Shown here: positions 27,920-36,121 of the stretch, in pieces
How the letters are laid out: each line of letters begins with the position of its first letter
Position numbering within the stretch: position 1 is the stretch's first letter
Assembly: GCA_947498765.1 (NCBI GenBank)
Contig: CANMLG010000005.1
Location: 186,001 to 250,000 of the forward strand
Length of the DNA stretch: 64,000 nucleotides
Direction: 5' to 3'
DNA from: an uncultured Aquimarina sp.
Lineage (GTDB): Bacteria; Bacteroidota; Bacteroidia; Flavobacteriales; Flavobacteriaceae
The notes under the pieces: generated by a model
Told to the model about the DNA's origin: nothing
What the model saw: the letters and a program-made list of their open reading frames with translations, nothing else
Database searches by the model: none
Made by a program: the position numbers and the translations under genes

Positions 27920-29128
27920 TTAAGACTTTTGCTTTAATTCCAAAACACTAATTTCGGGCCAAATTCCAACCCTTCCAGGAAAGGCATGAAACCCAAAACC
28001 TCTATTAACATTAATATATCGATCTGCATGACTATAAATACCCGCCCATTGTTTATATACATATTGTATAGGACTCCATTTAAAAACACCTGGTATTTCA
28101 ATTCCAAATTGCAAACCATGTGTATGTCCGCTTAATGTTAATTGATAATTTAATGGATGCTCCTTAACCTCATACTCCCAATGCGAAGGATCATGACTCA
28201 TTAATACTTTAAAATCTTTTTTAGTAATTCCTATTGATGCTTTACTTAAATCTCCCGCCTTTTTAAAACTCTTTCCCCAATTCTCTACACCTATTAATTC
28301 AATTCGACTTCCCTCTTTTTCAATACTTCTATTTTCATTACACAACAAATCAAAATTAACCTTCTTGTGCAGTCCTTTTATGTTTTCAAAATTAGCTTGC
28401 TTTTCTTTATTTGAAGGCCAAGTAACATATTCCCCATAATCATGATTTCCAAGTACAGAAAATTTTCCGTATGTAAATTCTTTCAAATTATTAAATGTTG
28501 CTATCCATGGATGAAATTCTTCCGCTTTTGTATTTACAATATCCCCCGTAAACAAAAACAAATCAGCTTCTTGTTTATTTATTAAATCTACCGCATATTT
28601 TATTTTATCGGCGTTATCAAAACTACCAGAATGCAAATCTGATATTTGCAAAATTTTAAAACCATCAAAAGCTTTCGGCAAGTCTGCAAAAAAAAGTTGC
28701 TTTTTTATTACTTTAAAATTATACTTCCCCTTCCACAAACCATGAATAATTCCTAACAGAGGTAATCCAGCAATACCAAGACCTAATTGCCCTATAAATT
28801 TACGTCTACTCACAATCTCTTCAGCAGAAGCGTTACCATTAAATACTAATAACAACAAATGGCTCACCAACAAAAATGCAATAACGATCAATTTAGGCAC
28901 TATATGCAACACCATAAAGCCTACCCCCCAATAAAAACTATGGCTTGTTCCTGCCGACCTATCAAAAGAGGTTATTTGATAAACAAAAAAAACATAAGCA
29001 AACAAACTATAAATCTGTATTCCTAATATTAAAAAAGGGTTTATTTTAAACACCTTTATTGCCAGTAGAGAAAAACTAAGCTCCAATACCAAAAAAACAC
29101 TCGCTAACATTATTAAAAATTTCATCAT
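27920..29128 (-). CDS. membrane-anchored metallophosphoesterase (YkuE-like)
   Basis: 402 residues. Three to four hydrophobic segments in 1-98, then a twin-arginine motif SRRKFIG (107-113) followed by a hydrophobic stretch (LGLGIAGLPLLGIIHG). The calcineurin-like domain has the metal ligands in order: SDLHSGS (163-169), FTGDIVN, LGNHDYGE, MSHDP and SGHTHGLQFG. B. subtilis YkuE is a Tat-exported relative. Here the Tat-like segment is internal, after an added membrane domain. The substrate is unknown; relatives include UDP-2,3-diacylglucosamine hydrolases and phosphodiesterases. The second methionine is an equally good start. Confidence 0.87.
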   Translation of the reverse strand: MMKFLIMLASVFLVLELSFSLLAIKVFKINPFLILGIQIYSLFAYVFFVYQITSFDRSAGTSHSFYWGVGFMVLHIVPKLIVIAFLLVSHLLLLVFNGNASAEEIVSRRKFIGQLGLGIAGLPLLGIIHGLWKGKYNFKVIKKQLFFADLPKAFDGFKILQISDLHSGSFDNADKIKYAVDLINKQEADLFLFTGDIVNTKAEEFHPWIATFNNLKEFTYGKFSVLGNHDYGEYVTWPSNKEKQANFENIKGLHKKVNFDLLCNENRSIEKEGSRIELIGVENWGKSFKKAGDLSKASIGITKKDFKVLMSHDPSHWEYEVKEHPLNYQLTLSGHTHGLQFGIEIPGVFKWSPIQYVYKQWAGIYSHADRYINVNRGFGFHAFPGRVGIWPEISVLELKQKS

Positions 29129-29246
29129 AAATATTATTTCTTATTTCCTCACTTGCTACACAATAGAACAAGCTTTGCGGAGTTATAGTACACAAGTTAT
29201 TTCAAGACTGCTAAAAAAAGATAATTTTTGAAAAAAAACGGCAAAA

Positions 29247-29392
29247 ATGTTAAATAAAGTAGTATATTTAACATGCTTTTTGAGAATACTTTAGTTAAAA
29301 AACTAAAACGATATATAAGGCATTGATAACTAGTTGTTATCAATTTTATTTTGGGGCGAAATGCTGTCATTTATGGCAGCATTTCTTTTTTT
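29247..29392 (+). ncRNA. candidate small RNA or leader (four hairpins + terminator)
   Basis: Four hairpins follow one another on the plus strand: ATGTTAAAT/ATTTAACAT (29247-29274), TTTAGTT/AACTAAA (29290-29307), TTGATAAC/GTTATCAA (29323-29343, then TTTTATTTT) and GAAATGCTG/CAGCATTTC (29358-29385) followed by seven T. No plus-strand gene lies upstream that would need a terminator here: the flanking genes diverge. This suggests a separate short transcript or an attenuated polA leader. No good promoter match was found. Family unknown. Confidence 0.4.
29358..29392 (+). terminator. strong Rho-independent terminator upstream of polA
   Basis: Perfect 9-bp stem GAAATGCTG/CAGCATTTC, 10-nt loop, seven T. 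It is oriented toward polA and lies 45 nt before its ATG, so it cannot serve the divergent minus-strand gene. Confidence 0.85.
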
Positions 29393-29437
29393 AATGTATC
29401 TTCAATCCCTCAAAGTTAACTCCTGTATTTTTTTAAG

Positions 29438-32269
29438 ATGGATTCCAATAAAAAACTGTTTTTACTAGATGCTTTTGCGCTCATTTTTAGAGGCTATTAT
29501 GCCCTTATAAAAAACCCTCGAATTACAAGTAAAGGTATGGACGTTTCGGCCATAATGGGTTTTACCAATTCCCTTTTAGATGTAATTAGACGCGAGCGCC
29601 CTGATTACCTTGCCGTGGCTTTTGATAAAGGTGGTAGTCATGCTAGAACAGAAATTTTCCCAGACTACAAGGCTAATAGAGACGAAACACCTGAAGCTAT
29701 TAAAATTGCTGTACCTTATATTAAAGAAATTTTAGAAGCTATGCACATTCCTATTATTGAAAAAATGGGAGTTGAAGCCGATGACCTCATTGGAACATTA
29801 GCTAAACAGGCTGAAAAAGAGGGTTTTCAAACGTATATGGTCACTCCCGATAAAGATTATGCACAATTAGTATCGGAAAATATTTTTATGTATCGACCTG
29901 CCCGCATGGGTAATGGTATTGAAATTTGGGGTATTGAAGAGGTTCAGAAAAAATTTGAAGTTAAACGTCCTGAACAAGTTATCGACTATTTAGGAATGAT
30001 GGGGGATGCTGTTGACAACATTCCTGGCTTACCTGGTGTGGGTGATAAAACTGCAAAAAAGTTTATTGCTGCTTACGATAGTATGGAAGGCCTACTTGAA
30101 AATCTACATGAATTAAAAGGAAAAATGAAGGAAAAAGTTACGGCTAATGCCGAACTTGGACTACTATCAAAACAGTTAGCAACTATTAAACTTGATTGTG
30201 ATGTTACTTTTGATGCCAAATCCTATAAATTATCAGCACCTAATGCCGAAAAAGTAACTTCTATTTTTGAGGATTTGGAGTTCAGAAGAATGAAGGATCA
30301 GTTTTTTAAGCTTTTTGATGCCGATGGCAACCCCGCAACTACCGAAACCCTAAAGCCATCACAAGTTAAAACAAACACTACCGCTGGAGCAGGTCAATTT
30401 TCATTGTTTGATGCCCAAGGCTCTACTGAAAATGCATCCAAAACTACATCTAGACAAACTATAAATAGTACCGAACACCATTACCAAACAGTTCAAAATT
30501 CGGGCTTAGGCTTACAGTTATTTTTACAAAATTTAAACCAACAAACTAGGGTTTGCTTTGATACTGAAACCACCAGCCTTGATCCATTAGTAGCAGAATT
30601 AGTGGGTATAGCCTTTAGTTGGGAAAAAACACATGGTTTTTACCTCCCTTTTCCTGAAGATAAAAATGAAGCTCAAAAATTAATTAAACAGCTATTTCCT
30701 TTTTTTGAAAATGAATCCATAGAAAAAGTAGGACAAAATTTAAAATATGATATTAAAGTATTAGACAAATATGGAGTTACTGTTAAAGGTCCTTTATTTG
30801 ATACCATGATCGCGCATTACCTCATCAATCCTGATATGCGACATAATATGGATGTTTTAGCCGAAACCTATTTGAATTACACCCCTGTTTCCATTACAGA
30901 ACTTATAGGTAAAAAAGGCAAAAACCAACTAAGCATGCGACAAGTTCCTGTTGAAAAACAAACAGAATATGCCGTAGAAGATGCTGATATCACATTGCAA
31001 TTAGCAACTCATTTTACTCCTGAACTTAAAGAAGCTAAAACTCTTGAATTATTCAATAATATAGAATTACCATTAGTTAAAGTTCTTTCTGCCATGGAGA
31101 TTGAGGGAATTAATTTAGATAAAGATTTTTTAAATGGCCTTTCGGCAGAATTAAATCAAGATATTACTAAATTAGAAGAACGCATTTATGAGCAAGCAGG
31201 TGAAACCTTTAATATTGGTTCCCCAAAACAATTAGGTGTAGTTTTATTTGAAAAAATGAAATTGGTTGACAAGCCTAAAAAAACTAAAACAGGTCAGTAT
31301 TCTACTGCCGAAGATGTACTATCATATTTAGCTAAAGATCATCAAATTATTGCAGACATATTAACGTACAGAGGTTTATCAAAACTAAAAAGCACCTATA
31401 TTGATGCTTTACCAGCTCAGGTAAATCCCAATACGCAACGCGTGCATACAGACTACATTCAAACTGTTGCTGCTACGGGTCGCTTAAGTTCTAACAACCC
31501 TAACTTACAAAACATTCCAATCCGAACTGAACGCGGCAGACAGGTACGTAAAGCCTTTATTCCACGCGACAAAAATCATGTGCTTGTTGCTGCTGATTAT
31601 TCTCAAATAGAATTGCGCATCATTGCCGCCTTGAGTAATGAAACTGCCATGATGGAAGCCTTTCAAAATGGCGAAGATATTCATGCCACAACTGCTGCTA
31701 AAGTATTTCAAGTTGACTTAGAAGAGGTAACACGAGAACAACGTAGCCATGCCAAAACAGTTAATTTTGGTATTATATATGGTGTATCGGCCTTTGGACT
31801 GAGCAATCAAACTAATTTAAGCCGCGCCGAATCCAAAGAACTTATAGAAACTTACTATAAAACTTACCCTAAACTAAAAGCGTATATGAGCGAACAAGTT
31901 GATTTTGCTCGCGATAATGGTTTTGTACAAACGGTTTTAGGCAGACGTAGATATTTAAAAGATATAAATTCGGCCAATGCCATAGTACGTGGAGCTGCTG
32001 AACGAAATGCGGTGAATGCCCCTATACAAGGTAGTGCTGCAGATATCATAAAAATTGCTATGATCAACATTTACAATACCCTAAATGAAGGTAATTACAA
32101 GACCAAAATGCTTTTACAAGTACATGATGAATTAGTGTTTGACGTTCCTAAAAATGAATTAGAAACAGTGTCTACTTTAATAAAACACGAAATGGAAAAC
32201 TCCTTTACACTCAATGTTCCCCTAGATGTCGAATTAGGTGTTGGAGATAATTGGCTAGAAGCGCATTAA
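29438..32269 (+). CDS. polA: DNA polymerase I
   Basis: 943 residues with all three domains. The 5'-3' nuclease domain (1 to about 290) has GVEADDLIGTLA, DKDYAQLV and GDAVDNIPGLPGVGDKTA. The 3'-5' exonuclease domain starts near 340 and keeps the DxE motif in CFDTETTSLDP (about 372-382), so proofreading is probably active. The polymerase domain has DYSQIELRIIAALS (about 719) and VHDELVFDV (about 894). It fills gaps in repair and removes Okazaki primers. Preceded by a terminator-like hairpin cluster and followed by a 7-nt tandem repeat. Confidence 0.97.
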   Translation: MDSNKKLFLLDAFALIFRGYYALIKNPRITSKGMDVSAIMGFTNSLLDVIRRERPDYLAVAFDKGGSHARTEIFPDYKANRDETPEAIKIAVPYIKEILEAMHIPIIEKMGVEADDLIGTLAKQAEKEGFQTYMVTPDKDYAQLVSENIFMYRPARMGNGIEIWGIEEVQKKFEVKRPEQVIDYLGMMGDAVDNIPGLPGVGDKTAKKFIAAYDSMEGLLENLHELKGKMKEKVTANAELGLLSKQLATIKLDCDVTFDAKSYKLSAPNAEKVTSIFEDLEFRRMKDQFFKLFDADGNPATTETLKPSQVKTNTTAGAGQFSLFDAQGSTENASKTTSRQTINSTEHHYQTVQNSGLGLQLFLQNLNQQTRVCFDTETTSLDPLVAELVGIAFSWEKTHGFYLPFPEDKNEAQKLIKQLFPFFENESIEKVGQNLKYDIKVLDKYGVTVKGPLFDTMIAHYLINPDMRHNMDVLAETYLNYTPVSITELIGKKGKNQLSMRQVPVEKQTEYAVEDADITLQLATHFTPELKEAKTLELFNNIELPLVKVLSAMEIEGINLDKDFLNGLSAELNQDITKLEERIYEQAGETFNIGSPKQLGVVLFEKMKLVDKPKKTKTGQYSTAEDVLSYLAKDHQIIADILTYRGLSKLKSTYIDALPAQVNPNTQRVHTDYIQTVAATGRLSSNNPNLQNIPIRTERGRQVRKAFIPRDKNHVLVAADYSQIELRIIAALSNETAMMEAFQNGEDIHATTAAKVFQVDLEEVTREQRSHAKTVNFGIIYGVSAFGLSNQTNLSRAESKELIETYYKTYPKLKAYMSEQVDFARDNGFVQTVLGRRRYLKDINSANAIVRGAAERNAVNAPIQGSAADIIKIAMINIYNTLNEGNYKTKMLLQVHDELVFDVPKNELETVSTLIKHEMENSFTLNVPLDVELGVGDNWLEAH

Positions 32270-32275
32270 ATGGTA

Positions 32276-32331
32276 GTTGTGAGTTGTGAGTTGTGAGTTG
32301 TGAGTTGTGAGTTGTGAGTTGTGAGTTGTGA
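32276..32331. repeat. eight perfect tandem copies of a 7-nt unit
   Basis: GTTGTGA is repeated exactly eight times (56 nt) starting 7 nt after the polA stop codon. The array is perfect, so it is recent or homogenised by slippage. Non-coding. Confidence 0.97.
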
Positions 32332-32370
32332 AATGAAAAAAAATTCAATTCATACCACTATTTGTCAATT

Positions 32371-32733
32371 TTATTTTATCAAAATCAACACTAGCGCTAT
32401 TATGGCAGGCATAGCTTGTACAAAAAATATTTTTCGCTCAGCTGTTAAAGCTCCGTAAACACCTGCTATAGAAACACAACTTAAAAAAAATAAGGAAACA
32501 TTTGTTTTCCACACAACATCGTGTATTACAAAAGTCCACACCAAACCAGCCACTAAAAAAGCATTATACAAACCTTGATTTGCAGCTAATGTTTTGGTTT
32601 TAGGGAATAAGTCTTTTGAAAAACTACGAAATACTTTTGGCCCTCGGGATGTCCACGCAAACATTTCGAACCACACAATATATAAATGAATTAGTATAAT
32701 AAGCCCTAATAATATATTTACTGCTATAGCCAT
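32371..32733 (-). CDS. DUF1304 small membrane protein
   Basis: 120 residues with four predicted membrane helices. The N-terminal half (LIHLYIVWFEMFAW then GPKVF), ANQGLYNAFLVAGLVW and the C-terminal GVYGALT fit DUF1304, an inner-membrane family of unknown role. The gene converges on polA and has no operon partner. Length is normal for the family. Confidence 0.85.
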   Translation of the reverse strand: MAIAVNILLGLIILIHLYIVWFEMFAWTSRGPKVFRSFSKDLFPKTKTLAANQGLYNAFLVAGLVWTFVIHDVVWKTNVSLFFLSCVSIAGVYGALTAERKIFFVQAMPAIIALVLILIK

Positions 32734-32916
32734 AGTATGATTATTACCACAAATTACTTTATTTAAATCAGTTTAGCAAATTTTAAAATAGTCCCAACAT
32801 TCAATTCTTAAATCAATGCTCATTAGCATCTTTCCCTTCTTTCTATTTCTTTTAAATTTATTGAAACACTAACTTAGTCTGACAAATCACAATAATCATT
32901 AAAACCTCTATTTTAA

Positions 32917-33288
32917 ATGAACATACTAAACAAAGACAGTATAATCCAAAATGAGCAAGAGATTTTAACAGCTATGAGACATTGTGATGTTTTAAAATTA
33001 GATCAATTGCTACATGAAAAATTACTTTTTAACTTACCAAATGGACAAACCATAAATAAAACCACCGATTTACAAACCTACAGCTCTGGAAACATGTTAA
33101 TCAATGAAATTAAAGCTTTTGATCAAGAAATAAACTTTATTGATAATAACGCTATTGTTTCCGTAATTATAGAAATGAAAGGCTCCTATTTTGATCATCC
33201 AATTGATGGAAAGTACAAAGTTTTAAGAGTATGGAAATTTGCTAACAAACAATGGCAAGTAATAGCCGGAAGTAGTACTGAACTATAA
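32917..33288 (+). CDS. NTF2-like/SnoaL-type (DUF4440) protein
   Basis: 123 residues, no signal peptide. The pattern of an N-terminal helix pair (IIQNEQEILTAMRHCDVLKLDQLLHEKLLF) cut here as IIQNEQEIL and DVLKLDQLL, a strand-rich middle and the terminal YKVLRVWKFANKQWQVIAG is that of the cone-shaped NTF2 fold. Such proteins bind small ligands or act as isomerases; the substrate is unknown. It precedes the ABC pair by 113 nt and could share its transcript. Confidence 0.75.
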   Translation: MNILNKDSIIQNEQEILTAMRHCDVLKLDQLLHEKLLFNLPNGQTINKTTDLQTYSSGNMLINEIKAFDQEINFIDNNAIVSVIIEMKGSYFDHPIDGKYKVLRVWKFANKQWQVIAGSSTEL

Positions 33289-33401
33289 GAATAGTTACTC
33301 ATTCTTAACAACATTTATTGTAACAGCATTAAAAAAAGGTCGTTTTCATACTATCATCAGATATTAATTTCGAATCGATGCTTTTAAACCACTAGCCCTA
33401 C

Positions 33402-34316
33402 ATGTTAACTTATTTCACTTTAAAATATAAAATTTTAAACAGAAAACTAACCGATTTTGGATTACCTCCATTACTTGGCTATCTTTTATTATTATTTGCT
33501 TTTTTATTTTTAACTGAACGATTATTTACTGTTAGCCAATACGCTAGTCTTATCTATTGTGCTGCTGCTATTTTTATGATAGTATCGTTTTACAAAAAAG
33601 AAAATATCGATTTTTTAAAAATTAATTTTAATACAAAACATTTCTACTATGTTAGAGTTATTGAAAATTTGATTGTTTGCCTAGCCTTTATAATAGTGTT
33701 AATTTACAAACAATTGTATTGGGAAACCATCGTTTTATTTGCCTTAAGTGTCATATTCGCTTTTTTTGAAATCAATAAAAGCTTTAACAAAATAATTCCT
33801 GTCCCATTTTTAAAAGAACCTTTTGAGTTTATAGTTGGCTTTAGAAAAAGATTCTACATCATAGTTTTAGCCTATCTTTTTTCTTTTATTTCGGTTGGTG
33901 TAACTAATTTTAATCTTGGTATTTTTGCATTACTACTTTGTTTCTTAACCTTTATGGGCTTTTATAATGATATAGAGCATCAATTTTATGTTTGGTCATT
34001 TCACAGCAAACCCAAAGATTTTCTAATTGCTAAAGTAAAAACAGGGATTAAACAGTCTACCATATTGAGTATGCCTATGATAATTTTATTAAGCATTCGT
34101 TTTTACACTGAAATATTAATAATTATTACTTTTCTGTTAATTTACTACACCTATTTAGTTTGTTTTATAATTGCTAAGTACTCAAATTTTCCAAAAAAAA
34201 TAGAGCTCCCTCAAGCTTTACTTTTAGGAACATCTTTTCTTTTTCCTCCAATATTATTTCTACTTATTCCTTTTTTTTACAAATCATCCTTAAAAAAATT
34301 AACTCTTATATTATAA
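33402..34316 (+). CDS. ABC transporter membrane subunit (unrecognised family)
   Basis: 304 residues with about eight predicted membrane helices and short loops; isoleucine, phenylalanine and lysine dominate. There is no domain I can name, but its TAA overlaps the ATG of the ATP-binding gene by one base (TAATG), which strongly implies that the two form one transporter. The permease has no large extracellular domain, as in small-molecule or peptide exporters of the ABC-2 type. Substrate unknown. Confidence 0.75.
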   Translation: MLTYFTLKYKILNRKLTDFGLPPLLGYLLLLFAFLFLTERLFTVSQYASLIYCAAAIFMIVSFYKKENIDFLKINFNTKHFYYVRVIENLIVCLAFIIVLIYKQLYWETIVLFALSVIFAFFEINKSFNKIIPVPFLKEPFEFIVGFRKRFYIIVLAYLFSFISVGVTNFNLGIFALLLCFLTFMGFYNDIEHQFYVWSFHSKPKDFLIAKVKTGIKQSTILSMPMIILLSIRFYTEILIIITFLLIYYTYLVCFIIAKYSNFPKKIELPQALLLGTSFLFPPILFLLIPFFYKSSLKKLTLIL

Positions 34317-34996
34317 TGATTGAAATTAAAAATTTATCAAAATCATACAGAAAAAACCTAGTACTTGATGACATTTCAACTGTTTTTAACAAAGGAGTTA
34401 CCTATGGAATTGTGGGCGAAAATGGAGCAGGTAAAACCACTTTATTTAGATGTATTGCAGGACTAGAAAAACACAAAGGCACAATTATTTCTAGCGTAAG
34501 CGAATTAAAAAATCAACTAGGATTTTTAATGACTGAGCCCTATTTTTTTGACAAAATTACAGGAAAAGAATACATTCAATTACTACTTAACGCAAGGAAC
34601 ATAAAAGCAAAAGATATTGACAAGCAAAATATTTTTGAACTCCCCTTAAATCAATATGCCACAAACTATTCTACAGGCATGAAAAAAAAGCTCGCCTTAA
34701 CCGCTATCTTTTTGCAAGAAAATGAATACTTTATTTTTGATGAACCTTTTAACGGAGTTGATATACACAGCAATATGATTATTGTTGAAATCATTCAGAA
34801 ACTAAAAAAGTTAAACAAAACAATTTTAATTTCATCTCATATTTTTTCAACACTGGCTGACACTTGTGATGAAATTTTAGTCCTCAAACAAGGAAAATTT
34901 ATTAAGCATGTTCATAAACAAAACTTTGACAACTTAGCAAATGAAATGAAAGATTTAATATTAGGAAACCGTGTTGACCAACTTAAGCTTAGCTAA
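34316..34996 (+). CDS. ABC transporter ATP-binding protein
   Basis: 226 residues. Walker A GENGAGKTTLF, signature YSTGMKKKLALTA (a degenerate LSGGQ, as in ABC-2 exporters), Walker B YFIFDEPFNGVD and the switch ISSHIFSTL. It would power the membrane subunit encoded one base upstream. A short AT hairpin at 35034-35056 separates it from the convergent SprF-like gene. Confidence 0.9.
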   Translation: MIEIKNLSKSYRKNLVLDDISTVFNKGVTYGIVGENGAGKTTLFRCIAGLEKHKGTIISSVSELKNQLGFLMTEPYFFDKITGKEYIQLLLNARNIKAKDIDKQNIFELPLNQYATNYSTGMKKKLALTAIFLQENEYFIFDEPFNGVDIHSNMIIVEIIQKLKKLNKTILISSHIFSTLADTCDEILVLKQGKFIKHVHKQNFDNLANEMKDLILGNRVDQLKLS

Positions 34997-35033
34997 TAGT
35001 AAATCTTTCGATATAAATTATAAATCAAAATCT

Positions 35034-35056
35034 AACTAAAAAAAGCTTATTTAGTT
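35034..35056. terminator. possible weak terminator between convergent genes
   Basis: AACTAAA (35034-35040) pairs with TTTAGTT (35050-35056) over a 9-nt loop. It overlaps the stop codon of the SprF-like gene. Confidence 0.4.
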
Positions 35057-36073
35057 AATTGCAGGACAGTTACAGTGGTAACGTTGTTTACGACACCCAA
35101 AGTCATACCCTAGTGTTATTTGATGAAATCCTTCACTTGAAAACACCACATCATTCAACTGCTTTGTATAGGTATATGCGAATTTAAATTTTCCTAAATT
35201 AACCCCGAACAATGGACTTACATAACTTAATTGTTCTTGAACTAATAGGTTGGCCGTATCTTCAAATGATGGATTATCTAGGGCTCTTCGGTATGACACC
35301 CCCACATAGGCAGTTCTATTATTTTTTAATTTCCTGTACACCTTAATATTCATATCAACAGTAGTCTGTTGCAATGCTTGTCGGTATTGAGCTAAAAAAG
35401 AAGGCTCGAACTGCCATGGACTATTAAATTTCGAAATCACAACTCCCATAGATAATAAGAATCTACGCAAATTACTAGTTAAATCTGTTTCATTAATTCC
35501 ATCATTTTCAATTAAATTTTTAGCCGTAAAATGCGTATAAAAATCCCTGTAAAAATATGAAAACCCAAAATCCATATTAAAATTAGTTGCATTAGTTGTG
35601 CTTCCCCCAACTAAAGGATCTCCAGCCGCTATAAAACTAGACTCATCCAATTGGTACTGCAAAATTCCAGCACTAATTCCAAATGAAAGCATGTTTAAGT
35701 CCACTTCATCACGAGAAAATAAAATGTGATGTGCATAAGTACCATAAACTCCATTTTGACTATGAAATCCATTTACATCTGCAAATGCATTTAAGCCTAG
35801 TCCCGAACTACGTCCCACACGACCATTAATACTCAAGGTTTGTAAACTAGGCGCATCACTTTGACCAATCCAAGATCTACGGGATGTTAAACGTATTTGT
35901 GAACAATTTGAAGCCCCTGCCATTGACGGATGAATTAAATAATAATTATCCGTTAAATAATCAGAATATACAGGCAATCCCTCTTGAGAATAACTTGTTA
36001 TTGTTAAAAAAAACAATGTAATTAATCCAATGATACTGTGGTATCTTAATTTAAATTTTATTGCGTAGGCCAT
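35051..36073 (-). CDS. PorP/SprF-family type IX secretion outer-membrane protein
   Basis: 340 residues. Signal peptide about 1-29 (LITLFFLTITSYSQ), then a beta-barrel of about 310 residues starting EGLPVYSDYLTDNYYLIHPSMAGASNC (in part), the block typical of PorP/SprF proteins. In F. johnsoniae such proteins are paired with individual T9SS type B cargoes and are needed for their export. This gene starts 48 nt after the stop of a giant CHU_C-tailed adhesin, which is the expected cargo. It lies in the outer membrane. Confidence 0.9.
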   Translation of the reverse strand: MAYAIKFKLRYHSIIGLITLFFLTITSYSQEGLPVYSDYLTDNYYLIHPSMAGASNCSQIRLTSRRSWIGQSDAPSLQTLSINGRVGRSSGLGLNAFADVNGFHSQNGVYGTYAHHILFSRDEVDLNMLSFGISAGILQYQLDESSFIAAGDPLVGGSTTNATNFNMDFGFSYFYRDFYTHFTAKNLIENDGINETDLTSNLRRFLLSMGVVISKFNSPWQFEPSFLAQYRQALQQTTVDMNIKVYRKLKNNRTAYVGVSYRRALDNPSFEDTANLLVQEQLSYVSPLFGVNLGKFKFAYTYTKQLNDVVFSSEGFHQITLGYDFGCRKQRYHCNCPAIN

Positions 36074-36121
36074 TAGTTAAAATGTGTAGTAAGTATTAGT
36101 TAAATTTAGGTGCTTGTTTGT

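Noticed and set aside
32276-32331. Possible CRISPR-like or mobile array after polA
   Set aside because: Units are 7 nt, directly adjacent with no spacers and no cas genes; it is a simple tandem repeat.
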